From NCBI RefSeq assembly GCF_019423325.1, contig NZ_JAHZBQ010000005.1, positions 1-45,370 on the forward strand: 45,370 nucleotides of DNA, given 5' to 3'. The notes under the pieces were generated by a model, which searched no databases, was not told the DNA's origin, and was given only the letters and a program-made list of their open reading frames with translations. The translations under genes and the position numbers were made by a program. Of this stretch, positions 16,205 to 24,894 are shown piece after piece. The stretch comes from Campylobacter sp. (lineage in GTDB: Bacteria > Campylobacterota > Campylobacteria > Campylobacterales > Campylobacteraceae). The first letter of the stretch is position 1. Each line of letters begins with the position of its first letter.

Positions 16205-17818
16205 CTAAGCTCTCGCTCCTACGTAGTTTTCGTAAAATTTCCACGTCTTGCCCGATTTGATCGCCTCTAAAATGAGCGGCTTAGCCTCCGCAGGGCTTGA
16301 AACGACATCCGCGCAGTATAGCGCAAACATCGCATTTAGCACGACGATGTCAAATTTTGGCCCGCTCAGCTCGCCTTTTAAAATTTGCTTTAAAATCTTG
16401 GCATTAGCCTCGCCATCGCCGCCTTCGATATCGCTGTGAAATGCCCGAGCGAAGCCGAACTGCTCGGGACTTACGCGGTATTCTAAAATTTTGCCGTCCT
16501 TGACCTCGTGGATTAGCGTCTCGTCGCACAGGCTGATCTCATCCATGCCGTCCATGCCGTGTACCACCAGAGCGTGCTTGCGCCCCAAAATCATCAGCGT
16601 TTCGGCGATGAGCCCGTTTACTTCCTCCAGATAATTTCCTACGATCTGATTGCTTAGGCTTAAATTCGGATTTAAAAGCGGCCCCATTATATTAAAGACG
16701 GTGCCGATTTTTAGGCGGTTGCGCACCTCTTTGACCTCGGCGGTGATCTTGTGAAAAAACGGCGCGTGAAAAAACGCTAGCCCGGTGTGATCTAGCAGCG
16801 CTCTAATCTGCGCCAGATCGCTAAGTAGCGGCACGCCCAGAGCGTCCAGCGCATCGGAGCTTCCCGATCTGCTAGTAATCGCGCGGTTACCGTGCTTGGC
16901 GACGCGCACGCCGAAGCTTGCCGCGATAAAGGCCACGGTCGTAGAGATATTGATCGTCTTTAGTCTATCGCCGCCCGTGCCTACGATGTCAAACATCGGG
17001 CTCGGATCGTCGTAGGTGATCGAGTATTTTAATATACTGCGCACGAGCGCCGTAAGGCTGCTTGGATAGAGCGATTTTTCGCTGATTAGCACGAGCAGCC
17101 CCGCAAGCTGCACGATGTCGTAATCCTGCTCGTAAAGCGCCTTGCAAATGACGGCGTAATCGTCGCTGTCTAACGGGAAGCCCTTTTGTAGCTTCAACAT
17201 AAACGGGGCGAAATTTACCACGAGTTTCTCCTTTAAAATTATCTTTTTGCCGTAATTGATGAAATTTTCGATGATCTTTTTGCCGTATTGCGTAAAAAAG
17301 CTCTCGGGATGAAATTGGATGCCTAAAACCGGCTTACTTCGGTGTTTCATCGCCATTATAATGCCGTCATTTTCGCTCTTTGCTAAAATTTCAAACTCGC
17401 TCGGCAACGTCGCTTCGTCCACATAAAGCGAGTGGTAGCGCATCACTTCAAATTTACGCGGCAGCCCGCTAAAAAGTACGCCGTCACTAAAAATTTCGAT
17501 CGCCGAGCTCTTGCCGTGCAGCGGCACCTCCAGCTGCTTTATCTCCGCGCCCGCCGCATATCCGATCGCCTGATGCCCCAAACACACGCCCAAAATCGGC
17601 ACGTCCAAATCCGCGCGCAAAATATCCAGGCAGACGCCGCTGTCTTTTGGATGATTTGGTCCGGGACTTAGGATTATGTGCGACGGGGCAAGTTCGCGCA
17701 CCCGCTGCAGCGTTATCTCGTCGTTGCGGAAGTAACGCACCTCCTCACCCGTGAGCTCCAAAATGTATTGATAAATATTAAAAACGAAGCTGTCGTAATT
17801 ATCTATCATTAAAATCAA
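16205..17818 (-). CDS. trpGD: bifunctional anthranilate synthase glutaminase / anthranilate phosphoribosyltransferase
   Basis: 537-aa fusion. Residues 1-190 are the class I glutamine amidotransferase TrpG: LGVCLGHQAIG with nucleophile Cys79, and QFHPES with His170 and Glu172. Residues ~195-537 are TrpD: FDIVGTGGDRLKTINIST binds PRPP, and HGNRAITSRSGSSD and GTVFNIMGPLLNP follow. TrpG supplies ammonia to TrpE; TrpD adds phosphoribose to anthranilate. Start is a TTG at 17818: AAGGAT sits 8 bases upstream, and MILMIDNYDSF matches the family N-terminus; the in-frame ATG three codons later is too far from that site. The C. jejuni enzyme has the same fusion. Confidence 0.95.
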   Translation of the reverse strand: MILMIDNYDSFVFNIYQYILELTGEEVRYFRNDEITLQRVRELAPSHIILSPGPNHPKDSGVCLDILRADLDVPILGVCLGHQAIGYAAGAEIKQLEVPLHGKSSAIEIFSDGVLFSGLPRKFEVMRYHSLYVDEATLPSEFEILAKSENDGIIMAMKHRSKPVLGIQFHPESFFTQYGKKIIENFINYGKKIILKEKLVVNFAPFMLKLQKGFPLDSDDYAVICKALYEQDYDIVQLAGLLVLISEKSLYPSSLTALVRSILKYSITYDDPSPMFDIVGTGGDRLKTINISTTVAFIAASFGVRVAKHGNRAITSRSGSSDALDALGVPLLSDLAQIRALLDHTGLAFFHAPFFHKITAEVKEVRNRLKIGTVFNIMGPLLNPNLSLSNQIVGNYLEEVNGLIAETLMILGRKHALVVHGMDGMDEISLCDETLIHEVKDGKILEYRVSPEQFGFARAFHSDIEGGDGEANAKILKQILKGELSGPKFDIVVLNAMFALYCADVVSSPAEAKPLILEAIKSGKTWKFYENYVGARA

Positions 17819-18127
17819 AATTTTATCCTTTTTTAGGGCGTTTGCGCCTCTTTCAAATTCTAAATAGTTTAAATTTAACCGCTTTGCGGCAGGTAAATTT
17901 AGCGCCGTTTTAGCGCCGCTGCGGGCTAAATTTAAATTCCGCCCGCGCCCGCGGCATTACTGAGTCGCGACCTTGTGCTGCTTTGCAGCCGATATGTATC
18001 TCGGCTTTGCGGCGCTTGATGAAGCTAGCCGTAAATTTTAACGCTCTCGCAGCGATCACGCTTTAAATTTAGCCGAATCAAACTCGCACCGAAAAGCGGC
18101 GCGCCCGGATGGTTAAATTTAAAACGT
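17819..18127. other. gap inside the trp operon, no gene seen
   Basis: About 310 bases between trpE and trpGD, unusually long for neighbours in this operon. It is a mix of AAATTTA words and GC-rich stretches in the style of the other gene-free gaps. The only element seen is the AAGGAT ribosome binding site of trpGD near 17828. Confidence 0.5.
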
Positions 18128-19774
18128 CTAAACTTCCTCGCATAGCTCCTCGATCGCCTTAAGCGGGCTTTTGCGCTTTTTGCAGATCTCCGCGTATTCG
18201 CTCTTTGGTGAGCTGTCGTAAACGATACCCGCGCCCGCGCCGATAAATACGAGATTGTTTAGCCCTTCGCAGCCGAAATTCTCCGCGCTAAATTTAGCGA
18301 CCTCAAACCGCATCGCGCGGCTAAAGCTCGGCTCGCTTTCTAAATTTAGCGCCCCGCCGCTGCCCTTTTGCGCCGCGACACCGCAAAGCTCCGTCGTCTC
18401 GGGATTTTCGCCGTCGCAAAGTTCCGTCGCTTGGGAATTTATCCAGCCGCAAGTAGCGTCTAAATTTAAACCGGAATTTCGTTTAAAATCCTCGTCCGAG
18501 CAGGAATCTTGCGCGTCGCGATTTAAAAAGATCGCCGAGCGGATCAAGATCGCCTGCATCACGTCGCCGCTAAAGCGCCAAAACCCGATTCCGCCGCCGT
18601 ATATACCGCGCTCGTAGCGCTCCAGCTCGTTTATGATCTGCATCGCGCGGATCTTCGGGCTACCGCTTAGCGTGCCCGCAGGAAAGATCGTGCTAAGCAC
18701 CTCAAACGCGCTCACCCCGCGCGGCTTGGTGCCGTAGACCTCGCTTACGATGTGCATCACGCTTTCGTAGCGCACGACGCGCATCGCATTTTGCACCCGC
18801 ACCGAGGCTGGCGCGGCGAATTTGCCGATGTCGTTGCGAGCTAGATCGATCAGCATCCGATGCTCCGCAAGCTCCTTTTCGTCACTTAAAAGCTCGCGCT
18901 CAAGCGCCGCGTCCGCTTCGGCATTTGCGCCTCTGCTACGGGTGCCCGCAATGGGAGCGACGAAAATTTCGTCCTTTTTGATCTCCATAATGAGCTCGGG
19001 ACTGGAGCCCGCGACGCAGCCGTAGGGCGTCGGGAAGTGAAACATATAGGGACTCGGATTGTTCTTTTTGAGTCGCTCGTAAAACTCCAGGCTACCGAGA
19101 TTCGTGCCGATTTTTAAAATTTCACCCAGCACGACCTGAAACACGTCGCCGCTTTTTATCTTTTCTTTCGCTTCTTCGACCATCTCGCTAAAATGAGACT
19201 CCTCGGCGCTAAGATCGGTTAAAATTTTAAATTTAAGCTCTCTTTTCTGCGGCGCGGGCTTCGCTACGTTTTGCGATTTTGAGCCGCCCTTTATAGCGGC
19301 GTCCGCTCTTGCAGCACTCTGGGACGCAGCTGCTGTTTCGACGGCGACCTGTTGTGAAGCCTGCGAGCTAAGCCCGCGCAGGCTTTCGTAAATTTGGGCG
19401 TCTTTGCCGTAAAAATCGTAAATTTTGCTGATTTTATCGTAGTGCAGGTAGTTTGCGGCGTCGGCGTAAAAAAACGGCGGGAAGTCATACAGCGCCTGCT
19501 TCGGCGCGCCGATATTTTCGAATGTGCGCACGATGTCGTAGCCCAAAACGCCGAAAAGCCCGGCAAAGCTCGCGTTTTTAAACTCGCTCGCGCCCTCTTT
19601 TGCGCCCTTTACCTCATCAAATTTAAGCCTCAAAGCCTCAAAACTCATCTTAAATCCGTCGAAATAATCGCAATCGATGCCGATGATGACCTGAGTGTCG
19701 TCCTCTGCGAGGTAGCTTTGCGGATGCGTCTTTAAAATTTCGCGGTAGTAAAACAGCGGCTCTTCTAAAAGCAT
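18128..19774 (-). CDS. trpE: anthranilate synthase component I
   Basis: Makes anthranilate from chorismate with ammonia from TrpG. Motifs: FQVVLGEIL, GSSPELIMEI, GTRSRGANAEAD, ELLSDEKELAEHRMLIDLAR, GTLSGSPKIRAMQIINELE and YGGGIGF. Start taken at 19774, where AAGGACG precedes ATG and the product begins MLLEEPLFYYREIL; the ATG at 19801 overlaps the -10 box. The protein is 548 aa, about 100 more than usual, because of two polar insertions: about residues 134-178 (Ala/Ser/Gln-rich) and 418-506 (Ser/Asn/Glu/Cys-rich), the second placed just before the conserved VFIGAGAGIVYDSSPKSEY end. Confidence 0.94.
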   Translation of the reverse strand: MLLEEPLFYYREILKTHPQSYLAEDDTQVIIGIDCDYFDGFKMSFEALRLKFDEVKGAKEGASEFKNASFAGLFGVLGYDIVRTFENIGAPKQALYDFPPFFYADAANYLHYDKISKIYDFYGKDAQIYESLRGLSSQASQQVAVETAAASQSAARADAAIKGGSKSQNVAKPAPQKRELKFKILTDLSAEESHFSEMVEEAKEKIKSGDVFQVVLGEILKIGTNLGSLEFYERLKKNNPSPYMFHFPTPYGCVAGSSPELIMEIKKDEIFVAPIAGTRSRGANAEADAALERELLSDEKELAEHRMLIDLARNDIGKFAAPASVRVQNAMRVVRYESVMHIVSEVYGTKPRGVSAFEVLSTIFPAGTLSGSPKIRAMQIINELERYERGIYGGGIGFWRFSGDVMQAILIRSAIFLNRDAQDSCSDEDFKRNSGLNLDATCGWINSQATELCDGENPETTELCGVAAQKGSGGALNLESEPSFSRAMRFEVAKFSAENFGCEGLNNLVFIGAGAGIVYDSSPKSEYAEICKKRKSPLKAIEELCEEV

Positions 19775-19799
19775 TTTCGTCCTTGGAATTTTTAGCGCC

Positions 19800-19805
19800 A
19801 TTATA
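19800..19805 (-). promoter_or_regulatory. -10 box of the trpE operon
   Basis: TATAAT on the minus strand, 26 bases upstream of the chosen trpE start. It includes the upstream ATG, which argues against that ATG being the start codon. No attenuator or Trp-codon-rich leader is visible between it and trpE. Confidence 0.55.
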
Positions 19806-19901
19806 CGCTGCTTAGCTTAAATTTGAGCGGGCGGCGCGAGCTCAGGCTGGCTTGAATGCAAGCAAAATTTTAGTAAAATTAGCAAATTTCAAGGAGAACG
19901 T

Positions 19902-20633
19902 ATGAAGATTTTATTTTCCCCAAGCGAGATGAAAAGCGAGCAAAGCGGCGACACGCGCATTTGCAAGCGAAATTTCATCTTTGCAGATCTTTACGAAAAG
20001 CGCCTGCAGATGCTGCACGCTTATGCGGATTTTGTGGATAAAGCAAGCGAGGCGGAGCTTTGCAAGCTTTTCGGGCTGAAAAAATGGGATGCGGCCCTGC
20101 GCGAAAATATCTTTGAAAAAGGCTGCGCGAAGGCGCTTTTGCGCTACACGGGCACTGCGTATCGCGCTTTAGGCTACGCGTCGCTAAGCCCCGGCGCACA
20201 GGAGTTTGCAGAGCGAAACACGATAATTTTTTCAAACCTTTTCGGCCCCGTGCTGGGCGGCGACGCGTTGCCGAACTACAAGCTCAAGCAGGGCGAGAAA
20301 TTCGGCGACATAGACGCGGCGAAATTTTATCGCGATAGTTTCTCCGCCGCGCTGGATCGGTATCTGGCGGATGAGTGCGTCGTGGATCTGCGCGCGGGAT
20401 TTTACGAGAAATTTTATGAGATGAAGCACGAATATCTGAGTTTTAGTTTCATTAAAGACGGCAAGGTGCTGAGCCACTATGCCAAGGCTTGGCGCGGCAA
20501 GGTGTTGCGCGAAATCGCTCTTGCAGGCGCTTGCAGCGAGGCGGAGGTGCTTGCGCTGCGCTTAAACGGCGCCTCCGTGCTAGAGATCAAACAGATCGGG
20601 CTAAAAAAGGAGATCGTGCTGGAAATTTCATAA
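19902..20633 (+). CDS. yaaA: YaaA family peroxide-stress protein
   Basis: 243 aa. Whole-length match to the YaaA/DUF328 family by pattern: ILFSPSEMK at the start, RYTGTAYRALGY, NLFGPVLGGDALPNYKLKQG, FYEKFYEMKHEYLSFSF and HYAKAWRGKVLREI. In E. coli YaaA lowers intracellular free iron during peroxide stress and binds DNA; the same role is presumed. AAGGAGA lies just upstream of the ATG. It is divergent from trpE with about 100 bases between. Confidence 0.9.
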   Translation: MKILFSPSEMKSEQSGDTRICKRNFIFADLYEKRLQMLHAYADFVDKASEAELCKLFGLKKWDAALRENIFEKGCAKALLRYTGTAYRALGYASLSPGAQEFAERNTIIFSNLFGPVLGGDALPNYKLKQGEKFGDIDAAKFYRDSFSAALDRYLADECVVDLRAGFYEKFYEMKHEYLSFSFIKDGKVLSHYAKAWRGKVLREIALAGACSEAEVLALRLNGASVLEIKQIGLKKEIVLEIS

Positions 20634-21593
20634 ACGCAAAGAATTTCGTCCGGAGAAATTTACTATAAATTTTGCAGGTTTAATGCGGATTTTTGCGTAA
20701 ATTTAGCCCGAACAATTTGCCGCAAGTTCAAATCCCGCCCCATCCAAAGCGATTTTACCGGGAGAAATTTGCGGGCGAAATTTCATCGCGAGGATTTTGC
20801 GGCGGCTTTTTAGTCTTTTTGCACTCTTTTGGCGGGCTTTGGACGGGCTTTGGACGGCGAAATTTTACCGTAAGGATTTTTCAGAGCAAAATTTATGCTC
20901 TTTGCGTTTGCCCGCTCCGCATAAAATTTTACGGCGATCTTGCCGTGACTTTGCACCGCTTTTGCGGCGATTTTTAGGATACGGAGCGCGGAAATTTCGC
21001 TGCAGAAATTTTATCTAAAATTTTACTTTGCGGAATTTCGCCGCGATAGAACCCTGTCGAAAATTTAATCGCGGCAAAAATACTGCGTCGCGATTAAAAC
21101 GTAAAATTTTATCTAAAATTTACGCTAAACCGCCGCAGTCCAAGCGCAGAATTATGATCTAAAATTTATACTTGCCGCAACACAAACAAATGCAGATCGA
21201 GCCAGCTCCGTATAAAATTTCGAGCAGAAATTTATGGCTTGCGTTCTGTTGCGATAAAAATTTTGAGCCAAAATTTCACGCTTTGAAATTCCAAAAATCC
21301 GCAAACGCAGTAAAATACGCCGTCGCTACAAACTCTAGTAACCCAGCGCATAAAGTTCTTAGCCGAATTTCTGCAATTAAAATTCCGCGCTCTGAAATTT
21401 CATACTTTAAAATCCCGCAAATTTCCAAATTTCACAAATCCCACACATAAAATTTTAAGCCGAAATCCCACTATCAAAATTCCCCCGCCTCAAAATCCCG
21501 TAAATTTCCCGCTTCCAAATCCAAAATTCCGCAAATTTAGCAAGCTTTAAATTTTAAAGCTATAAACTTCGCTTCAAATTTTAAGGATCAAAA
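20634..21593. other. 960-base gene-free region saturated with AAATTT words
   Basis: Short open frames exist but have no start signals, family features or sensible composition. AAATTT, AAAATTT and GAAATTTC recur every 15-40 bases on both strands, separated by GC-rich spacers such as CGCCGC and GCGATT. A GTTCAAATCCC at about 20727 resembles a tRNA T-loop but has no supporting stems. The same composition is seen in the insertions of trpF and trpE. Confidence 0.55.
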
Positions 21594-22325
21594 ATGCTAG
21601 AACTCCCCTTTATCGGCATTGTCGTGGGCTTCATATCGGGCTTTTTCGGTATCGGTGGCGGCACGGTCGTAATGCCCGTGATGATGGCTCTAGGCTACGA
21701 CGTCAAGACCGCCGCGGGCATCTCGGTGATGCAGATGTTCATCATCTCGCTTTTTGGCTCATATCTGAACTACCGCGCGGGCAAGCTTCGCCTAGATAGC
21801 GGCATCGCGGTGGGGCTCGGAGGGCTGTGCGGCGCGAGCATATCGGGCTTCATCGTAAAATACTCGCCAGAAATCGTGCTTGAGATCGGTCTTTTGCTGA
21901 CGCTTGCGATCTCATTTCTTAAACTCTTTAGCACGAACGTAACAAGCGGCGGCAACGCCGATCCCCACGGCGCGGCGCTGTTTTTCATCGGCTTTGCTAT
22001 CGGTGCGATCGCGCTTAGCATGGGCGTGGGCGGAGCGGTATTTTTGACGCCGATTTTGGTCGGATTTTTGGGCGTCGATATCAAAAGAGCGGTCTGTATG
22101 GGGCTGTTTTTCATCGTTTTCGGCTCATTTAGCGCGCTTTTAAGCCTTTTGTATAACGGCCATGTAGATTACGAACGCGGCGCGCTGCTAGCTGTGGGCG
22201 GGCTTTTGGGCGTGTATTTCGGTACCTCTCAGGCTCGCCGTGCAAAGCGCGAAACGCAGAAAAAATGGCTGCTCGTCCTCTACGTCGTGCTATTTGCGCT
22301 GGCGCTAAAAAAGGTGCTGCAGTAG
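21594..22325 (+). CDS. TauE/SafE family membrane exporter
   Basis: 243 aa, about seven to eight membrane helices in two repeats, each opening with the family signature: GFFGIGGGTVVMPVMM near residue 20 and SMGVGGAVFLTPILV near residue 143. Family members move sulfite, sulfoacetate or other sulfur anions across the inner membrane; the substrate here cannot be told. TTAAGGATC precedes the ATG. No sulfur enzymes are adjacent. Confidence 0.88.
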   Translation: MLELPFIGIVVGFISGFFGIGGGTVVMPVMMALGYDVKTAAGISVMQMFIISLFGSYLNYRAGKLRLDSGIAVGLGGLCGASISGFIVKYSPEIVLEIGLLLTLAISFLKLFSTNVTSGGNADPHGAALFFIGFAIGAIALSMGVGGAVFLTPILVGFLGVDIKRAVCMGLFFIVFGSFSALLSLLYNGHVDYERGALLAVGGLLGVYFGTSQARRAKRETQKKWLLVLYVVLFALALKKVLQ

Positions 22326-22708
22326 CGTCTGCTGTAGTAGCACTGCGGACGATTTTACTGCGCTATGTTTTGCCTTGCCGTCGTTCCCCTACAAGCGCAG
22401 TTTAGGTGCCTGCTACGGGCACGTCAGAGCGGTTCTATGTGCGCTGTTTGCTACGCCGCCCTTTTGCGTCTCGTAGTTTTTGCCTTGCCGTCCTCTTACA
22501 CTGCGCGCGTTTGGTCTCCATCTTGCGGCGGCGCGTAAAACGTCGCGTTTCGTCGCGCGAGTAAATTTTAAAACGAAATTTCAAAAAGCGCGAGCAAATT
22601 TTAAAAGAGAATTTTAACGTGCCGCGTTAAAATAGCGAGGTCGCACATCTTTCGTCCTATGGAGGCTAGATGGCGAAATAAAATTTACAAATTTTAAAAG
22701 GACTTGGA
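22326..22708. other. gap with a direct repeat, no gene seen
   Basis: TTTTGCCTTGCCGTC occurs at about 22368 and 22478, each followed by a C/T-rich stretch and a GCGC. A hairpin (see 22611-22633) and the TTG start of crcB lie at the end. No convincing reading frame. Confidence 0.4.
22611..22633 (+). promoter_or_regulatory. stem-loop upstream of crcB
   Basis: ATTTTAACG pairs perfectly with CGTTAAAAT (9 pairs) around a 5-base loop, 75 bases before the crcB start. The downstream GGAGGCTAGATGGC is vaguely like part of the fluoride riboswitch, but the rest of that motif was not found. Role unknown. Confidence 0.35.
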
Positions 22709-23089
22709 TTGACGAACTTGATTTTAGCGGGGCTAGGCGGCTGTGTAGGCGCGATGGCGCGAGTAGGCTTAAGCGGAGCGATCGCGCGCGCAATGGATCG
22801 CGCCGGGTTTTGGAGCGCGTTTCCGATCGCTACTTTTTGCGTGAATGCGCTGGGAAGCCTGCTGATAGGGTTTTTGCTCGCACTAAATTTAACGCAGAGC
22901 CTGCGGGTATTTTTTATCGCAGGCGCGCTGGGCGGCTTTACGACATTTTCTACGTTCAGCTACGATACGCTGCAACTATTGCTGGCGCGAGAATTTGCTA
23001 TCGGTGTGCTAAACGCGGTCTTAAGCGTATGCGTTTGTATGTTGTTTTGCTATGCTGGGCTGCTCGCTGGCAGAGCGCTTACAGGCTAG
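22709..23089 (+). CDS. crcB: fluoride channel CrcB/Fluc
   Basis: 126 aa, four membrane helices. GGCVGAMARVGLS at the N-terminus, TFCVNALGSLLIGF and GALGGFTTFSTFSYDT are diagnostic: the Asn lines the pore and the two stacked Phe of FTTFSTF coordinate fluoride. It exports toxic fluoride as an antiparallel dimer. Start is TTG at 22709 with AAAAGGAC upstream; no in-frame ATG fits the family N-terminus. A single crcB copy here implies a homodimer unless another lies outside the window. Confidence 0.93.
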   Translation: MTNLILAGLGGCVGAMARVGLSGAIARAMDRAGFWSAFPIATFCVNALGSLLIGFLLALNLTQSLRVFFIAGALGGFTTFSTFSYDTLQLLLAREFAIGVLNAVLSVCVCMLFCYAGLLAGRALTG

Positions 23090-23668
23090 CCGTGGAGCAC
23101 GTGAGCTTTAAATTTAAATCGCCTCTATGTTTGCGCTTTTAGATCAAAATTTTATTTAAAATACCTGCGCTACGGAATTTTATCGCGCGCATGTGCTGCA
23201 AAATCTGCGAGCGATGGGCACAATACGATATGCCGTGCAGTTTTGCGAAAGGGCGCGCAGTAGCTTCGGCAAAGTGCAATAGCCATCAAGACGAGCAAAT
23301 CGTAAGACGAGCGGAAAGTAAAGCGAGCAAGAGGAATTGTGGCTAAATAATTGTGCTAGGCGTCTGGCGAGTGGGCAAAAAAATCCAGATAAATTTGAAA
23401 TTTGCGTGCATTCTCTGCGTATCTTGTTTGCCGCAGCTTTGTGAAATTTTGCTATCTTGCGCCTAGTTATCGCGACGCCCTAAAAATTTCGCTGTCTTGG
23501 CGCGGATAAAATAAACCTAAGTCGCGCGATAAATTTTAAAAGCTCCGCGGGCAAATTTTAAAGCTTGAAGCTTAGAATTTTAAAATTCTCGCATAAATTT
23601 TAAAAGCTAAATTAAAGCGCGCCGAAATCACGATCTTATATGCCAAATCCTGCAGCGCTATCTTAGAT
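23090..23668. other. 580-base gap, nothing recognised
   Basis: No reading frame with a start signal or family features. AAATTT-rich stretches alternate with GC-rich ones. The crcB gene and the leftward gene at 24826-23669 converge on it, so a terminator is expected, but no clear hairpin was seen. Confidence 0.45.
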
Positions 23669-24826
23669 TTATCGCAAGCGACTGCGAGCCCTCTTAATTT
23701 CGTTTCTGCAGATTTCATTGACCTGCTCGCCCTCGCTATTTCGCAAGATAACCTCGTAGTCCGTGATCTCGCGACCTTTGTTATACCCCTCGATATATCT
23801 GAATCTTGATAAAACTATTTTAAAGGATTCCACATCGTCTAAAGTATACTTATCGCCGAGCTTGACGTAGTTAAAATTCCTACTAGTAAGCGTATGAAAA
23901 TTATTAAATTTTTGCTTTAAATTTAGCGTATAAATTTTCGTGGATGCAGCGCCGTTATCGCAGCTATTGATTTTGCTCTCATCAAAGGCAAGCGCGAGGC
24001 AAATTTCATCTCCGCAGATTACCTTTATGTCTTTAGCGCGACTGTTTATACGGATGGTCTGTCGCCAGCCCTCGCCCTCTATCTCAAAGACATTGCGAGC
24101 GAGCTTTTTAGCTATTTCATCTCCGACATAGCCTTTGGCTTCTGGTTTATCAGCCCAACCAAGCGCAGAGTAGTTCGGTTTTTGCGGAAAATCCGCAAGC
24201 GGAGTTTGAAGCTCGCTTATAGCGTTTAAATTTTCCTCGGTGCCTTGCGGAGCTGCAAAGGAGGTACCTCTCATAGAGTGTAGATTAAAGAAACCGATAA
24301 ATTTCCTCACGACCTTATACGCCGTTTGAGAAAATATCTTGGCTTCATTTTTAAAAAGCGAAATATCGTAGATGCCGTAGCTATAATATCCAAGCTCTCT
24401 ACTCACCCACCTTTCGTCCGGCGAACGATCGATCTCGTCGTATCCATAGTAGCGCTCTGGCATATCTTTTTGTAGCAAAAAGTCGTCGCTATCGCTGTCC
24501 TCATACCTAAGCCAGACCCCAAAATCGTCCTTAATGTATAGATAATCAAACTTCGCACCTCCTGCGAATTTTTTCTCGCCTAGCCAAAATACGGGTCTTT
24601 TTTCTAAGGGTGGCAGAGCGGCGACGGGAGGCAAATTTTGTAGCTCTTTTTCAAATTTTTCATTGATATAATCGCAAGCGCTAGTGGGCATACTAGGATC
24701 GCAACCCTCGGGCGTATCGGATGAAAAAAGCAAATTTAAAATCACAAATATATACAGCACAAAAAGCACGCATGCAACGCTCACGACCAAGGCGGTAATT
24801 TTTAAAATTTTTATAAAAGTTTTCAT
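23669..24826 (-). CDS. hypothetical membrane-anchored protein
   Basis: 385 aa. One N-terminal membrane helix (about residues 8-34), then a large periplasmic domain with a short Cys-containing segment (GCDPSMPTSACDYI) that could form a disulfide. The rest mixes aspartate-rich and Tyr/Trp-rich stretches (YEDSDSDDF, ERYYGYDEIDRS) and a basic end (RNEIKRARSRLR). No family recognised. It is followed after 70 bases by nothing on its own strand within the gap, and upstream lies the glycoside-hydrolase-like gene on the same strand. Confidence 0.6.
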   Translation of the reverse strand: MKTFIKILKITALVVSVACVLFVLYIFVILNLLFSSDTPEGCDPSMPTSACDYINEKFEKELQNLPPVAALPPLEKRPVFWLGEKKFAGGAKFDYLYIKDDFGVWLRYEDSDSDDFLLQKDMPERYYGYDEIDRSPDERWVSRELGYYSYGIYDISLFKNEAKIFSQTAYKVVRKFIGFFNLHSMRGTSFAAPQGTEENLNAISELQTPLADFPQKPNYSALGWADKPEAKGYVGDEIAKKLARNVFEIEGEGWRQTIRINSRAKDIKVICGDEICLALAFDESKINSCDNGAASTKIYTLNLKQKFNNFHTLTSRNFNYVKLGDKYTLDDVESFKIVLSRFRYIEGYNKGREITDYEVILRNSEGEQVNEICRNEIKRARSRLR

Positions 24827-24894
24827 ATCTAAATTTTACCTCATTACACCTAAAAAGCGTAAAATTTTGCTTTAAATTTGAAATCCTCCGCGCA

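Noticed and set aside
19774..19801. trpE start at 19801
   Set aside because: That ATG is inside the TATAAT box; AAGGACG fits the ATG at 19774.
20700..20760. tRNA-like GTTCAAATCCC
   Set aside because: The T-loop string is there, but the T-stem does not pair and no acceptor or anticodon stem can be built around it.
20693..21450. Open frames in the gap after yaaA
   Set aside because: Their composition follows the AAATTT/GC-rich repeat style on every frame, with no ribosome binding site or family features.
22635..22700. Fluoride riboswitch before crcB
   Set aside because: Only GGCTAGATGGC resembles the conserved end; the 5' helix and pseudoknot bases were not found.
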